A stretch of 64,000 nt of DNA from Sebastes aleutianus (GCA_916700875.1 CAKAKS010000067.1:2792909-2856908); one strand, 5' to 3'; shown: positions 32,066-43,111, counted from the stretch's first letter. The notes: generated by a model from the letters alone, not told the origin. A program made the numbers and translations.

Positions 32066-33440
32066 AGATATGTTTAACTGTTATCTCATATTTACCATTA
32101 CTAACTTCATCCAGGCACCATTAGGACAAGACAAATACATTTTCTATCAGCACAGGATTGTTACTCTTTTGTAATGTCCAAAATAAGCACTTGAAATGAG
32201 CCACTGGTCCGTCTCTAAGGAGGAGACTTCTGTGGTTGTATAGAATGTGAAGAAATCAAGCTAAAATACTCCACATTGCACAGTATTTCACTCATCACTA
32301 ATGTCACTCAAGCACCTCAACATCCTTACAACAATGCATTTAAAACAAGTAGGCAATTTACTGACAGGCCTAATTTGTTTATGAATGTGCAAAACTCTTC
32401 TCTATCAAATGTGAGTCCTAACGTATAACCTATCTAGTGTTTACACTGTTTTATAACATAATAAAACCCAAACTGTCACAGTCATCTAGGGCTGCAGCTG
32501 TGGATTTGAATCAATCAATATGAAATCAGTATTCAGAAGCAGCAGCCGATAGGGTTATTGAGAGCACTAGTGAGCTACACGGCCTTGTGGGTCCCCGGGG
32601 GTCTCATCGGAGTTTTTGGCCCTGGTCTCGTCCAATCAGACGCATGTCTGACTTTGTTGACTGATGTCTCTGTGCAGGCTCAGGCATGAGCTGGCGTGAA
32701 GAGCGCCTGGGGCTATGTTGACCGGTAGTCAGGCAGGAGTCAATATGGCTCCAGGCTAAAGCATCTGGGCAGAAAGCTATAGCTAGGTAGCCAAGCCTGC
32801 ATTACATGTGAGGAATTAAGCTGATGCTCTTTTCCAGAGCAACTTAATAATGAGTGACACAGAACTTAAATCCCCAGATCATTCAATGGACATGCAGCAA
32901 AAGAGTCCAAGTACTCAATCCAAGAATCAAGCCATAAATGATCATGGATGACAGATAAGTGCCACAACAGGAAACAGGAACTGAGGTAGAAAGATTTGCA
33001 TGAAGCTTGACATTAATTTTGTGTGACTGGACTTGGCCTCACTTACTTGACAAACTCAACAAGGGAATAATTGTCCTGACAGTGACCTGCTATGCAGAAC
33101 TACCGTGCATAAGAGTATTTCTTTTGCATATATTCTGATTGACAAGGCTGAAAATGTTTTGTCATATTGTTATTTAACAGGGAGCACCTGTTGGCGAGCA
33201 GCGGGAGGAGGTCGTGACGAGGATGTCTCTGCTGGGAGTTTGGGCTGCAGCCGCTTTCAAAACGCCAGAGCGCAGCAGCAAGAAGCAGACATTGTATTCT
33301 CATCACCTGAACAGCGACCCACCTTGGTCGGTGAACCAGTAGGGAATCTTTCACTTCTCAGTCCATCACAAACACATCCCAAACCTGACAGGATGTGAGC
33401 TTGCAAAATAGCAAATTGATTGCATGTGTCTCCATCACAA
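32066..33440. other. Gene-free unique sequence
   Basis: No coding domain in the frames at 33100-33451. A motif TCTCTAAGGAGGAGACTTCTG near 32211 resembles the shared SINE-like motif of 30368 and 43183. Confidence 0.4.
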
Positions 33441-33458
33441 CTGAGCAACAAATGTATT

Positions 33459-33852
33459 CAGGGCGTCAAATACCGAGGCTTGGTCACGGCCGTCTGCGTT
33501 CGGTACTGGTGCACAAAGCATCCTTTATCGTTGTTATGAAACACATCGGGCGTTCAATTAACTACAATGTAAACCCATCCACGGCTCATCCAGGAAACAC
33601 ATCTAGGATGCCGCTGTTCGTGTCCCGTGTTCACAACGTTCATTGTCATTTTCACTTTACAAACATAGTAATTTTAAGCCCAACCATGTTGTTTTTTCCT
33701 AAACCTAACTATACGTAACTATACTTGTTTTATTGTCTAATCCTAAAATGTCGCCAAGGGTAATTATTGTGGTTTTGATGCCAATAATAATGTGACGTCA
33801 AGGGGCGTGACAAAGCGGCGGTATGTGATGAGTTGGAATGAGAATGTGTTGA
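33459..33852 (+). repeat. P-family repeat with both end blocks
   Basis: Left: AGGGCGTCAAATACCGAGGC then GGTCACGG. Middle: GCCGCTGTTCGTGTCCCGTG. Core: AAGCCCAACCATGTTG and CCTAAACCTAACTATACG. Right: GGGCGTGACAAAGCGGCGG then GTGATGAGTTGGAATGAGAA, the inverted end block. This is the best-ordered copy for seeing the TIR structure. Confidence 0.82.
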
Positions 33853-34139
33853 TGTATCGGGCTCTCCTTCCAGTGAGCATTTTTAGGTTTAAAGACCTTT
33901 AAGCCGTTTTCTCATATGAACAGGGGAGGATCAGGTCCAGACATTGTCCTCCCACTACATGGTATGAATGACGCGGTAATTCCCAAGTCATTTCGCATGC
34001 AATATGACATGCCGTTCTTGTTTTTTGGCTTGTCATTTGGACGCCAGTCAGTATTGCAATCTAAACGCATCCGTGAAAATATGCTACGCTCAGAGCTATT
34101 GACTTAAAATAAAAAGTGAGAAAAGCTGCTTATGGTGGA
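33853..34139. other. Gene-free sequence between P-family copies
   Basis: Short parts such as ATAAAAAGTGAGAAAAGCTGC near 34110 resemble sequence inside the long-TIR elements (10025, 17300). Confidence 0.4.
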
Positions 34140-34142
34140 AGA

Positions 34143-34805
34143 GACCGTTCTCATTCCCAGGGCGCCAAATACGATGCTTTGTCACCAGTATGAGACGCGC
34201 TGGGTTTTCCATCACAGAGCGGGCTGGAGGAGAGGTGGATGGGTAAAAAAAACACACAAGGCTTTTATCCAGAGAACTCTGTTTGTGTTGTGTGAAAGTT
34301 TCACTTTCACGTTACAATCAGTTCAGTTCAAAAAGTTCATGTCGCGAGTTCACAACGTTCAGTTTCCGTTTATTGTATATATGTAGTAGTTTCAACCATG
34401 TTGTATTTTCCTAAACCTAACTAAGTAGTTTTGTTGCATAAACCTAAGCAAGTGTTTTTGTTTTATTCACAACATTAAGCACGTGTTTACTGCACCCGAA
34501 GTTAACCGAGTAGTAACCGAGTAGTAACCGAGTTATTTCCAAGTTACATTAGTGGCATTTGTGACGTGTTTTCTGTACTTCTGTACGTATTTTCCGTAGT
34601 TAACGTACTTATTTTAAGCCCAACCATGATGTTTGATTTGTTGCCAAAAACCCAACTGCGGCTGTTACTGTAGTTTTGTTGTATGCCGTAAAGATGACAC
34701 GCAAGAAGAGGCGTACAAATGACATGTGAAAAGGCTAAAATTCATTCTTATGACATGCGTAAAGTCCTTGAAATGTCATGATATTTATGCGCCTTCCCAT
34801 GAAAT
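34143..34805 (+). repeat. P-family repeat, composite, with an 11-bp tandem
   Basis: Starts with CGTTCTCATTCCCAGGGCGC. It has CCTAAACCTAACTAAGTAG at about 34411, then a second core stretch (GTGACGTGTTTTCTGTAC, AAGCCCAACCATGATG) like that in the long-TIR elements, and ends with GCGCCTTCCCATGAAATCGG, the complement of the start of 37165-37575. TAACCGAGTAG is repeated three times at 34503-34534. It may be two copies fused. Confidence 0.72.
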
Positions 34806-34844
34806 CGGGTTGAGCAGACAACAGGAGATTGTCCGTGTCAGACG

Positions 34845-35310
34845 CGTTCTCACCTACTGGAAATACTCTGTTTGGTTTAGGTAAGGGGATGGCGCCTGGT
34901 TAGAGCGTGCAGGAGGCATGGACATAATTTGGTCAGAAACAACCGAGCTGCTTGCCGTTCCTTGAATTTGTCTGACTATTTTGGCGTCGACCCTTACTGA
35001 CAGAAGTTCCCGAATCTCATCATCTGTCCAGTTTCTCACAATTTTCGTTGGCCTCTTCTTGTAAATGACCCCTCTTCTTCACCTGTGTATGTTTGTTTCC
35101 TTCCGGTTTTGTGCCAGCCGTATGATAGAAAGAGAACGCCCTCTCGCTCGCTGTGAATTCTCCATATAATGAGCAGCTCAATTCACACATGGGCTCAATC
35201 CGGCATTACACGGACTTTGTACTAGGGAGCTGGTCATTTGCCTTCTCACATACAGCTCCTTCGGGTAATACTAGATAAGTTCAGGGTTGCGTTCATGTGC
35301 GTTGGGGCTC
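34845..35310 (-). mobile_element. Fragment of a PIF/Harbinger-like element with Myb/SANT-like relic
   Basis: This is the stretch holding the SANT relic and, upstream of it on the minus strand, CpG-rich sequence (35100-35300) that looks like the 5' part of the same element. Neither TIR is identified. It directly abuts the P-family copy ending near 34805. Confidence 0.5.
34854..35039 (-). pseudogene. Myb/SANT-like DNA-binding domain relic (PIF/Harbinger type)
   Basis: The frame reads NWTDDEIRELLSVR, IVRQIQGTASSS, then SDQIMSM and stops after TEYFQ. The Trp plus DDEI and the following RELL/VRQIQGT pattern are those of the first helix pair of the Myb/SANT-like domain carried by fish PIF/Harbinger elements and related host genes (MSANTD type). 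About half of the domain is present; the rest, with the second and third conserved aromatic positions, is replaced by unrelated residues. Upstream codons still in frame (IYKKRPTKIVR) extend the reading frame without a good ATG; the first ATG in the frame is just before RNW. Truncated, so almost surely not functional. Confidence 0.72.
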
Positions 35311-37164
35311 TAGGTGGGCTTAATTTGGTTTCAACAGCATTTTAATGGCTATGATTCAATGTGTAGTAAAGACCTGCAACACACCTGCAAGTCATTGAAG
35401 GAGGGGATATCTGTTTTTTTACTTTATACACCAGTATATATAAATATATTTCACTTTTCTGTTCAGTATTGTTGTTTTTGGGTTGTCTTACCCATGTGCC
35501 ATTTGGGGTGGGGAAAGGGAAGAGGGGATATTTAAAAACGGGAGCGGCAGTTGATGAATGTCATAATATACGTGGATAAACAAGAATACCATGTTTGTAT
35601 AGGCCTACTTATGTTAAAATGATACAGATGTATGTAGAGGCTGATGATTTGCTGTTATACTCAATCTAACCTCCAGTATTGAAAAATAATCATTTGATCA
35701 CAAAAAAAGAAAGAGGGGTAATCTGTAACTTGGACATGACCTACAGGTGCATAGAAAAATCCTTTGCAACTTCAGTCACTAAACACCCAGGACACATAAG
35801 TAGTGATCTGAGATTTCTGCAATTGGATTATTATTGATTTTTTTGCTGAATTGCTGAACTGTGCAGGTGTGCATGCATTTCTAACACAAAACCTTTTGAG
35901 GAATAACTATCGTGGGTAAAAGGAGATGATTCTCAAAGATGTAGTAAAACGTAAACAATCCAATTTGCCCAAAGTTGAACTGTCAAAAATGAAACTGATG
36001 GTCTGGTTTTAAACTGACAGTGAATTTGGGGGTCAGACATGGAGACGTTGTGGCTGCTCCTCACTCCCATCATCCTGGTAGTTTGGTGTGGTGGAATGCT
36101 AATGACGGTGAATCACAGGTCTCCGGTCGATGTGCTGCAGAGAGTGAGGAAGTCAGGGGACCACCCAGATCTCCTCCCTGTCTCCCTCTGAAACACTTAG
36201 CGGTGTAATTATATGGGAGGGACATGTACAAAACACTCTCTGTGCAAATATGGATTAAGTCCCAGACAGACGCTTGTGTCGGCGTGCCACGCAGCATTGC
36301 GTCTCCAAAACACCACATCTTACTTTCCTTCAATCATCACCTGAAGTTACGTAAAAATACAGAGAGTAAAGTTTGTATGAGTGTTACAATTCTGTGTATT
36401 CCCTTCAGATAAATCCTGTCTAACTCTCAGGTTTTGTTCGTTTTCGCAGCATGTCTCTCTTTACTCTTGGGAATGATCCTGCAGATTCAGAGGAATGTTG
36501 TAAGGCCCTTTCCACTGACCTAATAAGGAGTCACCATGCTCCACCTTGTTTAATTAGGATGTCAAATAGCAGATAGCAGATGTAGTCATTTACAAATAGA
36601 AACAAGCCAGGTTGCACTCAGAAATAAATATCGTTTTTTTTTCCTTGAGTTAATATTTGCTTTGTATTTACTGATTCATAATGCAGAAGAGAAACATGCA
36701 CATGTTTCTGATAATGCCTCCATAATGCACAAGTGCAATGATCATCACAGTTCAACCTCTTTTATCAGGTAGGTGGTGATCAGGTGTCAACAATTGGAAC
36801 CAATCAAGGACTCTCATAGAGAGAGGTCAGATTGAGCAGATAAATAAAAAAACAAGGTATAGCAGTACAATGACCTGAACCAAAATTTAATTATGTGGTG
36901 TGGCGAAATAATACAAAAAAACTGTATGCAACTAACAACAGCAGGCCACATTATTTGTACATGATACAGCTTCTTATCAAACACTTCACTGTCGTCTCTG
37001 TGGTCAGATATTATTATCTAGATATTGTATCCGGGGGGGTAAAACGCGATCATGTGTAGAGGGCAATGCCAATGATGTGCCTTGTTGTTTAATTTGGAGG
37101 ACTTGTCTAAATCTCAATCAATACTATCCATTACAGTGAGCTGCATGTGACAGATATGAGAGTT
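35311..37164. other. Gene-free unique sequence
   Basis: Mostly AT-rich. Overlapping small frames at 36020-36412 on both strands have no recognisable domain. Nothing else seen. Confidence 0.45.
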
Positions 37165-37575
37165 TTTCCAACCTGATCTCATGGGAAGGCGTATAAATAG
37201 CACGCCATCTTAAGGACATTCTGCCTGTCATGATAACACATTTTAAGCTTTTTGCATGTCATTTCACGCCACAGGGTTAACGTTGTGGAACAGCCCTGCA
37301 TGTCATTCAACGCCACGACATTACCATGAAACAGCCGCAATTAGGTTTAGGCAACAAAACCACTTTGACAGGTCTAGGAAAAACAGCATGGTTGAAAATA
37401 AAAAAATATTTGCGTAAATGATGTAACAAAAGGTAACAAGTATGGAAAACACGTTACAAATGACACCAACATTACTAATGTAACTTCAAAATAACTCAAC
37501 ACAGACACAAACACTGTTCTCCTGGTTGAAAGTCCTGTGTTTGTTGGACCCATACACCCGCCATAAGCAGTCTTT
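37165..37575 (-). repeat. P-family repeat
   Basis: Starts with ACCTGATCTCATGGGAAGGC and TATAAATAGCACGCC, has ATTAGGTTTAGGCAACAAAAC, then ACAAATGACACCAACATTAC, and ends with CTGTTCTCCTGGTTGAAAGTC plus GTTTGTTGGACCCAT. It is the opposite orientation of 34143-34805. Confidence 0.78.
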
Positions 37576-37576
37576 C

Positions 37577-38283
37577 CAGCCCGTTCTCATTCCCAGGGCA
37601 TCAGATACCAAGGCTTTGTCATGGCCATCAGCGTGTCATACCGCCGCACAGTGCACCCTTTTTTTGTATGAGATGCACCAGGCTTTCCATTAACTACAAT
37701 GTAAAACCATCCTTGGCAACAGTAAACGCTCAGAGAAAGTGTGCCGGGAGTGACTATGACACTCTAAGGGTGGGCGGGAGGGGAGGTGGATGTGCTTAAC
37801 AAACACAAGGCTTTCATCGAGGAGATCGCTAATTGCGTCCCGCGCGTTACGTTTCACTTTCAAGCTACAATCAGCTGTTCATTTGTGTCCAATGTTCACA
37901 ACATCTTCCTGCTCTACCAGGACTGAACTTTCACCATCTCCTCTTCCAGTGTGGGGACTGATTACTTCGTACTAAATGGTGATTGAACTGGAGTTTCATT
38001 ATTCTGGTCAGACGGCATGCCGGTGGCCTTTTGTCACCATGACAGAAGGTGCTCTGTGTGCTCACAGCCATCATCTAGAGTTGAGATGAGGATTGTGACT
38101 ACTTGACATAAACCAAATGTATGTAGTTTTCAGTTTCATTCAGTTTCATTCAGTTTCATTTTCACTTTACAAACGTAGTAGTTTTAAGCCCAACCATGTA
38201 GTTTTTTCCTAAACCTAACTCAGTGGTTTTGTTGACTAAACCTAAAATAACGCCAATGGGCGTACAAAGCAGCAGTATGTACA
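37577..38283 (+). repeat. P-family repeat, first of a head-to-tail pair, with unrelated sequence inside
   Basis: Starts with CCGTTCTCATTCCCAGGGC, ATCAGATACCAAGGCTTTGT. Contains GCTTTCATCGAGGAGATCGC, then about 230 bp of unrelated DNA (37905-38130), a (CAGTTTCATT)3 tandem at 38131-38163, and then AAGCCCAACCATGTAG and CCTAAACCTAACTCAGTGG. Its right end block is cut short by the next copy. Confidence 0.72.
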
Positions 38284-38545
38284 TCCCGTTCTCATTCATG
38301 GGGCGTCAAATACCGAGGCTTTGTCACAGCCATCGGCGTTCGGTACTGCCACCCAATGCACCCTTTAGGTCCAACAAACACAAGGCTTTCATCCAGGAGA
38401 CTGCTGTTCTTTCCTAAACCTAACTTTTGTTGCCTAATCTTAAAGTGACGCCAAGGGTAATTATAATGGTTTTGATGCTGAAAATAGACGCCAAGGGGCG
38501 TGACTAAGTGGCCGTATGTGACGAATTGGGATGAGAACGTGCTTT
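38284..38545 (+). repeat. P-family repeat, compact copy with both end blocks
   Basis: Left: CCGTTCTCATTCATGGGGCG and TCAAATACCGAGGCTTTGTC. Right: GGGGCGTGACTAAGTGGCCG and GACGAATTGGGATGAGAACG. Only about 262 bp, with a small interior (GCTTTCATCCAGGAGACTGC, CCTAAACCTAACTTTTG). It is the shortest two-ended copy in the window. Confidence 0.82.
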
Positions 38546-38640
38546 CATCCCAACTTGTCACATACGGCCTCTACGTCACTAGCTCTGAGCGTAGCAACTA
38601 CATTGCAGTCAGTACAGACTACATGGTGTGAGACGACATG
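38546..38640 (+). repeat. P-family left-end fragment
   Basis: CTTTCATCCCAACTTGTCAC then CATACGGCCTCTACGTC is a further end block touching the previous copy. Confidence 0.6.
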
Positions 38641-40040
38641 CCAAAAGCAAGAACGGTGTTGTTATCACACGCACAATTACTTACAAATTATTGTGTCATT
38701 CATATGCCATTTGGTGAGACCGGGTTGGTTTTTCAGTATAGTTTCTTGCAACTGAGGGTCTTTCACTTCTTGATAAACGCTTCATTTCCTGAATTCAAAG
38801 TTTAGTTATTATTTTATTGACCACTAAATGAGTGCAGGTGCATACGGTTTCATTCCAGGATGTTATATAAATGAAATCCAGCTGTCAGTGTTTAAAGAAA
38901 ACACCTGTTTTAAAAAAACATGATGAGTGCAAAGGTATTACGATGGCTCATAACTTCGATACTATCCTTTTGCATTTTTACGAAATCATTTTGTGTCGGG
39001 TGATATTGGATGTCTTATTTTAGAATGAAACAAAAAGCTTACAGCTCATGAACAACTCTGCTGTGCGGTTCACCTCACTGCTGGCGACGTGTCTTCCTCC
39101 CTCTCCTGTCCATGAAACCTTATATCTGTGTTTAGTTGATAGTATAAACATCTGTATGTGCAGCAGCAGAGATCCCACAGCCCACTGTGAGAAGCTCCAG
39201 TGTTTTCGGTTTAGAGAAAATACAATCGAAAACAAACACAGCGTTCAGAAGTATAGACAATGCCGGGGTGGCCGGGCGAGAGCGCTGCACATTCCTCCCC
39301 ATTTGAGCTAATATTCAGGGAGATTCTACGCTTAATGTAATTACTGGGGAAATGACGGTCTCCCATGCGCAGAGGGGAGTTGGTGACTGACTGCAGGGAT
39401 GGACTCTAATACTCTGAAATTCACTCTGTTACTGAGGGAGTAGTGCTAAATGCATTTCCCAGAATTCCAAAGCTCAAGTTTGACATGGACCAAATTTCCA
39501 GAGATGGTTCACCTCCGAGGGATTCAGCTCACCAGCCGTACTGCTTTCTGCTAAACAGAACCAACTCCTGCAGAGATATTAATTTATGAATTTTCCGGTG
39601 ACAAACTATTAAAGAGGGAGCTCAGTGGCTGCAGAGGGGCGAGCTCAGCTGTTAAACAGATTTGGGAAAGCCACTTTTGCAGTAATGAACAAATTTCCAA
39701 TCTGCAATCGGCTTCTGAGGGAGTTCAACAATGATACGTGATACGGATCAACGAAAACTACACAAGTTTGGAATGGAAGGATTTTGAGATTTAGGATCTG
39801 ATCTGTTGACATAATGGGCTGCACTTTGCTGCATTGGATATCACAAAAAGCAATGCACATGTCACACTCCTCAAACCACTCTGTGACCCTTCTCTCTATT
39901 CTACAAGTGTACCCAAATAATGCATCGGATAGGACACTAGGAAAGGCTACATGTGCTGTCCATCTGAACCCTCTCCAAAGTCTCTCCAAGGCCTCCTCAG
40001 CATTGTTAATGGGATGATGGGATGTTAGGCGCTTAATTTC
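38641..40040. other. Gene-free unique sequence, candidate regulatory block at 39290-39480
   Basis: 39290-39480 is repeat-free with GAGCTAATATTC, CTTAATGTAATTACTGG and AGTGCTAAATGCATTTCC. The frames at 39645-40017 have no domain. Confidence 0.3.
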
Positions 40041-40049
40041 GTCATGCAG

Positions 40050-40710
40050 TACACCAGCCCTTCAAATACCGAAGCCTTGTTACTGCCACTGCCGTTCGAT
40101 ACTTGCGCACAAGGCACCCTTTAGCGCTGGAATGCGATGCACCGGGCTTTCCATTAGCTAAGCCCATCCAGGCAACAGTGAACGCACAGGGAAAGTGCTG
40201 TAGCAACACATTCTCTCTCCCAACTCATCAAATACCCCTCGGCATCAGAGACCAGCGCACGAGGTACCCCTCTTGCGTTACTTTTAGACGAACCAGGGAC
40301 GGCGTGTCAATATAAACTCGTTACATGCCTATTGTCCTTTCAAAATAAGCTTCCGTTTTCACAGGAAGTTCTCCTGGTTGAAAGTCTTGTGTTTGTTTGA
40401 CCCATCCACCACGCCTCCCGCCCGCCCTTAGCTGACTGTCACGCTATTGATACTACGTCACTACCGGTTTGTCACATACTGTTGCTAAAGGTTGCCTTCA
40501 TGCGTTGGTTTCCAATGCCGAGGGGCACTGACCGAAAAGTGGTATTTGACAAGTCACTGCTGTTGGTGTCCAGTGTGTTACATTTCACTTTCACCTTACA
40601 ATCAGCTGATCGTTTTGACATTAAGCATGTGTTTACTGTGACCGTAAAGTGGCGCCAAGGGGTCTGACAAAGCGTCAGTATGTAACGAGTTGGGATGAGA
40701 ACGTTTTGAA
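40050..40710 (+). repeat. P-family repeats, two joined copies
   Basis: Starts with CCTTCAAATACCGAAGCC and GCACAAGGCACCCTTTAGC. A second left end (CATTCTCTCTCCCAACTCATC) follows at 40209. Then come CCTTTCAAAATAAGC, GTTCTCCTGGTTGAAAGTC, AATCAGCTGATCGTTTTGAC, and the right end GGTCTGACAAAGCGTCAG with ACGAGTTGGGATGAGAACG at 40683-40703. Orientation of internal blocks changes, so this is a composite. Confidence 0.7.
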
Positions 40711-40964
40711 TACCTGTTATGGAAGCATTTGTTGTGTTTCTGCACTCATTTATTCAGGTTTGTCCTTTAATTTGTCAGCTGTAATCTGTTGCTCTGTGAC
40801 ATGTTTAGCCTCTAATAGCACAAACATTAAAAGCAGAGGGAAACTACTAGCCTCTGTCAAAAAACATAAAGTTAGCATCAAACAGCTCCAAAACTATGTT
40901 ACGTGCACCTTGTATCTTGTTATCAAGCAACACAGTCGTCAGAACAGATACTAAATACGTTTCA
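40711..40964. other. Gene-free sequence
   Basis: Nothing recognised. Confidence 0.35.
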
Positions 40965-41320
40965 TAAAAACATTTCATATCAGCTTTGTAACACGCTTGC
41001 AGAAACGCACAATGCCATGGGGTTAATGTTGTGAAACGATTGGTTAGGTTGAGGCAACAAAACCTTTTGGTTAAGGTCAGAAAAAAGATCACGGTCTGTG
41101 TTCAAATAATAATGTAACAACATAACGTAACAATGTAACTAACATAAGGAAATAACAAAGGCCCATAGTGGGCTTTCTTGCTTGTTATACTCGTTATTAT
41201 ACCACGTAACATTCGATAACGGTTTCTCGATATACTACGTCACTTGCTCTGACCGAATGCAAAAACGTCCACATTCAACATATCTGCGGTTTGCAGAAAT
41301 GTACAATGCCAAAAAAAAAT
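40965..41320 (-). repeat. Diverged P-family repeat
   Basis: ATTGGTTAGGTTGAGGCAAC, AAAACCTTTTGGTTAAGG and AAAAAAGATCACGGTCTG correspond to the CTAAACCTAACTAAG core. GAAATGTACAATGCCA at 41297 matches 1772. The fork of this repeat with 41375-41555 mirrors the arrangement at 1330-1800. Confidence 0.6.
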
Positions 41321-41374
41321 TTCTGGCGACTCAGCCTTATGAGGGAAGGCACCAGTACATTTAACAGTCACATT

Positions 41375-41555
41375 TGGGAACGTGTCTATGTTCCCTCAGA
41401 TCAGGACCTCCGTCAGCGCCATTGTTTCAACGGCCCCTTATTCCAGAACCCCATGACCCGCCCTACTCTGCCTCTGATTGGCTCACAACGATATTCTTAC
41501 CCTAACCCTAACCAATCTCTCTCCTCATGTCTAAAGCTAACCAACCCAACATAGG
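41375..41555 (+). repeat. Dispersed repeat, inverted copy of 2275-2450
   Basis: GTCTATGTTCCCTCAGATC, GGCCCCTTATTCCAGAACC, CCATGACCCGCCCTACTC, GATTGGCTCACAACG and ACCCTAACCCTAACCAATC. Complement and reverse order of 2275-2450. Confidence 0.7.
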
Positions 41556-41833
41556 GCTGACCCCTCACACCCTTTTCAAAACATTTCTTCTGAATTATTT
41601 ACATTTCTGATACTTAAATTCTCAATTAAATCCTTGCACTGTTTCAATATTTTTTCTTTTATATTTCCTTAAAAATGTGTTCCACAGAAATTAGCTTACA
41701 TTTACTGCACAAAGAACAGCTCTTTGTTACATTCATGGTATTTTGCAAAAGGCAACATTCGAGTCTGTTCTGGAACTGGAAGTTCTGAGATTCATTTTTA
41801 TCAGCCATCTGTCTTGACAAAGTGTCCTTCACC

Positions 41834-41834
<1 letters not shown>
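41556..41834. other. Gene-free unique sequence
   Basis: Nothing recognised. Confidence 0.4.

Positions 41835-41921
<87 letters not shown>
41835..41921. repeat. (AC)n microsatellite with one GCAA interruption
   Basis: 87 bp of AC, broken once near 41867. It produces artefact frames on both strands. Confidence 0.97.
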
Positions 41922-41923
<2 letters not shown>

Positions 41924-42060
41924 TCCTCGTCCCTGCTCAGCAGTTGTTCTGGATGAGGACATCAGATAAAAGTGTTGCCATTAACAGTCAAGTTGCTTTT
42001 TCACTGCCACAAATGCCACAAACTCTCTTAACAGGTGATGGAGGAAGTGAGCTAAAATAT

Positions 42061-42145
42061 GAAGCTATGAAGGCTGAGTGGTTAAGGCGTTGGACTTGAA
42101 ATTCAATGGGGAATACCCACGGCAGCTCAAATCATGCTCACAGCG
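42061..42145 (+). pseudogene. tRNA-Ser(TGA) pseudogene
   Basis: GGCTGAGTGGTTAAGGCGTT is a tRNA-Ser D-arm with A box. It is followed by GGACTTGAAATTCAA, an anticodon arm with TGA in the loop (Ser), a long variable arm TGGGGAATACCCAC as expected for Ser, and a T-arm that has lost its B box (CAGCTCAAATCATG where GGTTCGAATCC is expected). The acceptor halves GAAGCTA and CACAGCG pair poorly and two extra bases lie before the D-arm. A functional tRNA is unlikely. It may be a retroposed copy or the head of a SINE. Confidence 0.75.
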
Positions 42146-42429
42146 ACGATCTTTGCCTCTTTGCCATATGAGGCAAAGTGGCCAGGCCTAAAAGCCGATT
42201 ACATTGAAACACGCCTTTAAAAAGTAAACTCTAAATAGCCTCTGTGTCTCCAAAATAAGTTAAAATGCAATATATTAATTTACACAATATATGGATTTCA
42301 GGTTTACACCTCGTCTCAGTAAACACCATATGTTCCTCCAACTGAAAGCTGAAATCTCTGACAGTGCAGTTTTTTTTTGTTTAAATATATATTAGCCACA
42401 CTAGCTTCATGGCTGTAGGGATGGTGTAG
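42146..42429. other. Gene-free sequence
   Basis: A short palindrome TTTGCCTCTTTGCCATATGAGGCAAA occurs near 42152, with a spacer of a few bases. Nothing else seen. Confidence 0.4.
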
Positions 42430-42431
42430 CA

Positions 42432-42605
42432 ATTCATGACATAATAACCGCGCATAATTTAATAATTTAAATGTAATAAAAGCTCATAATGCAAAAATCT
42501 GCACATAATGTAATAAAACCTTGAGCGCATAATGTAATAACAGTTTTGCTCATAACGTAATAAGTTATTACATTATGAGAACATCATTACATTATAAACT
42601 TAGCC
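42432..42605. repeat. TAATGTAATAA-rich dispersed repeat
   Basis: CATAATGTAATAA and its complement TTATTACATTATG recur at least six times in 170 bp (for example GCACATAATGTAATAAAACC, GCATAATGTAATAACAG, TAAGTTATTACATTATGAG). The mixed orientation gives local hairpins. Confidence 0.75.
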
Positions 42606-43110
42606 AAAAAAGGTTGAATAATTTTAAAAAAGAGTTCCCTCCTTGTCTTCTTAAAGCATAGGAATGCTCTAGTTTTACATGACACAAGTGGCATGATATA
42701 ATTTAAAGCAACTGGACTTTGATGAAATTGTCCTCTTGACAGTCACTGCACGCTGTAAACGAAACACTCAATGGAAGTGTGCTATTTTTTGGTTCTGGCT
42801 ACCTTGACCTGTCAGGGGAGGAAGCCAAATGGAGTCTCCTCACACCGAGACCGGAGGAGGAAATAAGAAAGGAAGGAAGGACGAGAAATTTGATCTGGAG
42901 TTTACACATGTGTCTTTTCTGATCATTCTGGGCACATTTGTGGACTAGATGACATACTGTCTTTATTGTGGGTGTACATGTGTTCTAGTTGGCTCCAGAG
43001 TTGCAGACTTCAGACTTGAACAAGTCAGGTTTAAGTTGCAGAAAATGAAAAAAATTAAAACTGCTCAAAAACCTCCAGTTTTTTGTGGATGTTGTACATT
43101 TTGTATGATA
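42606..43110. other. Gene-free unique sequence
   Basis: Nothing recognised. Confidence 0.4.
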
Positions 43111-43111
43111 C

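Noticed and set aside
34411..34800. Possible microRNA-like hairpin in the P-family core
   Set aside because: The local pairing is explained by the repeat's own inverted end blocks; no specific precursor structure could be supported by eye.
36020..36412. Overlapping 62-87 codon frames on both strands
   Set aside because: No domain, no splice structure, no repeat membership; length is within chance for this amount of sequence.
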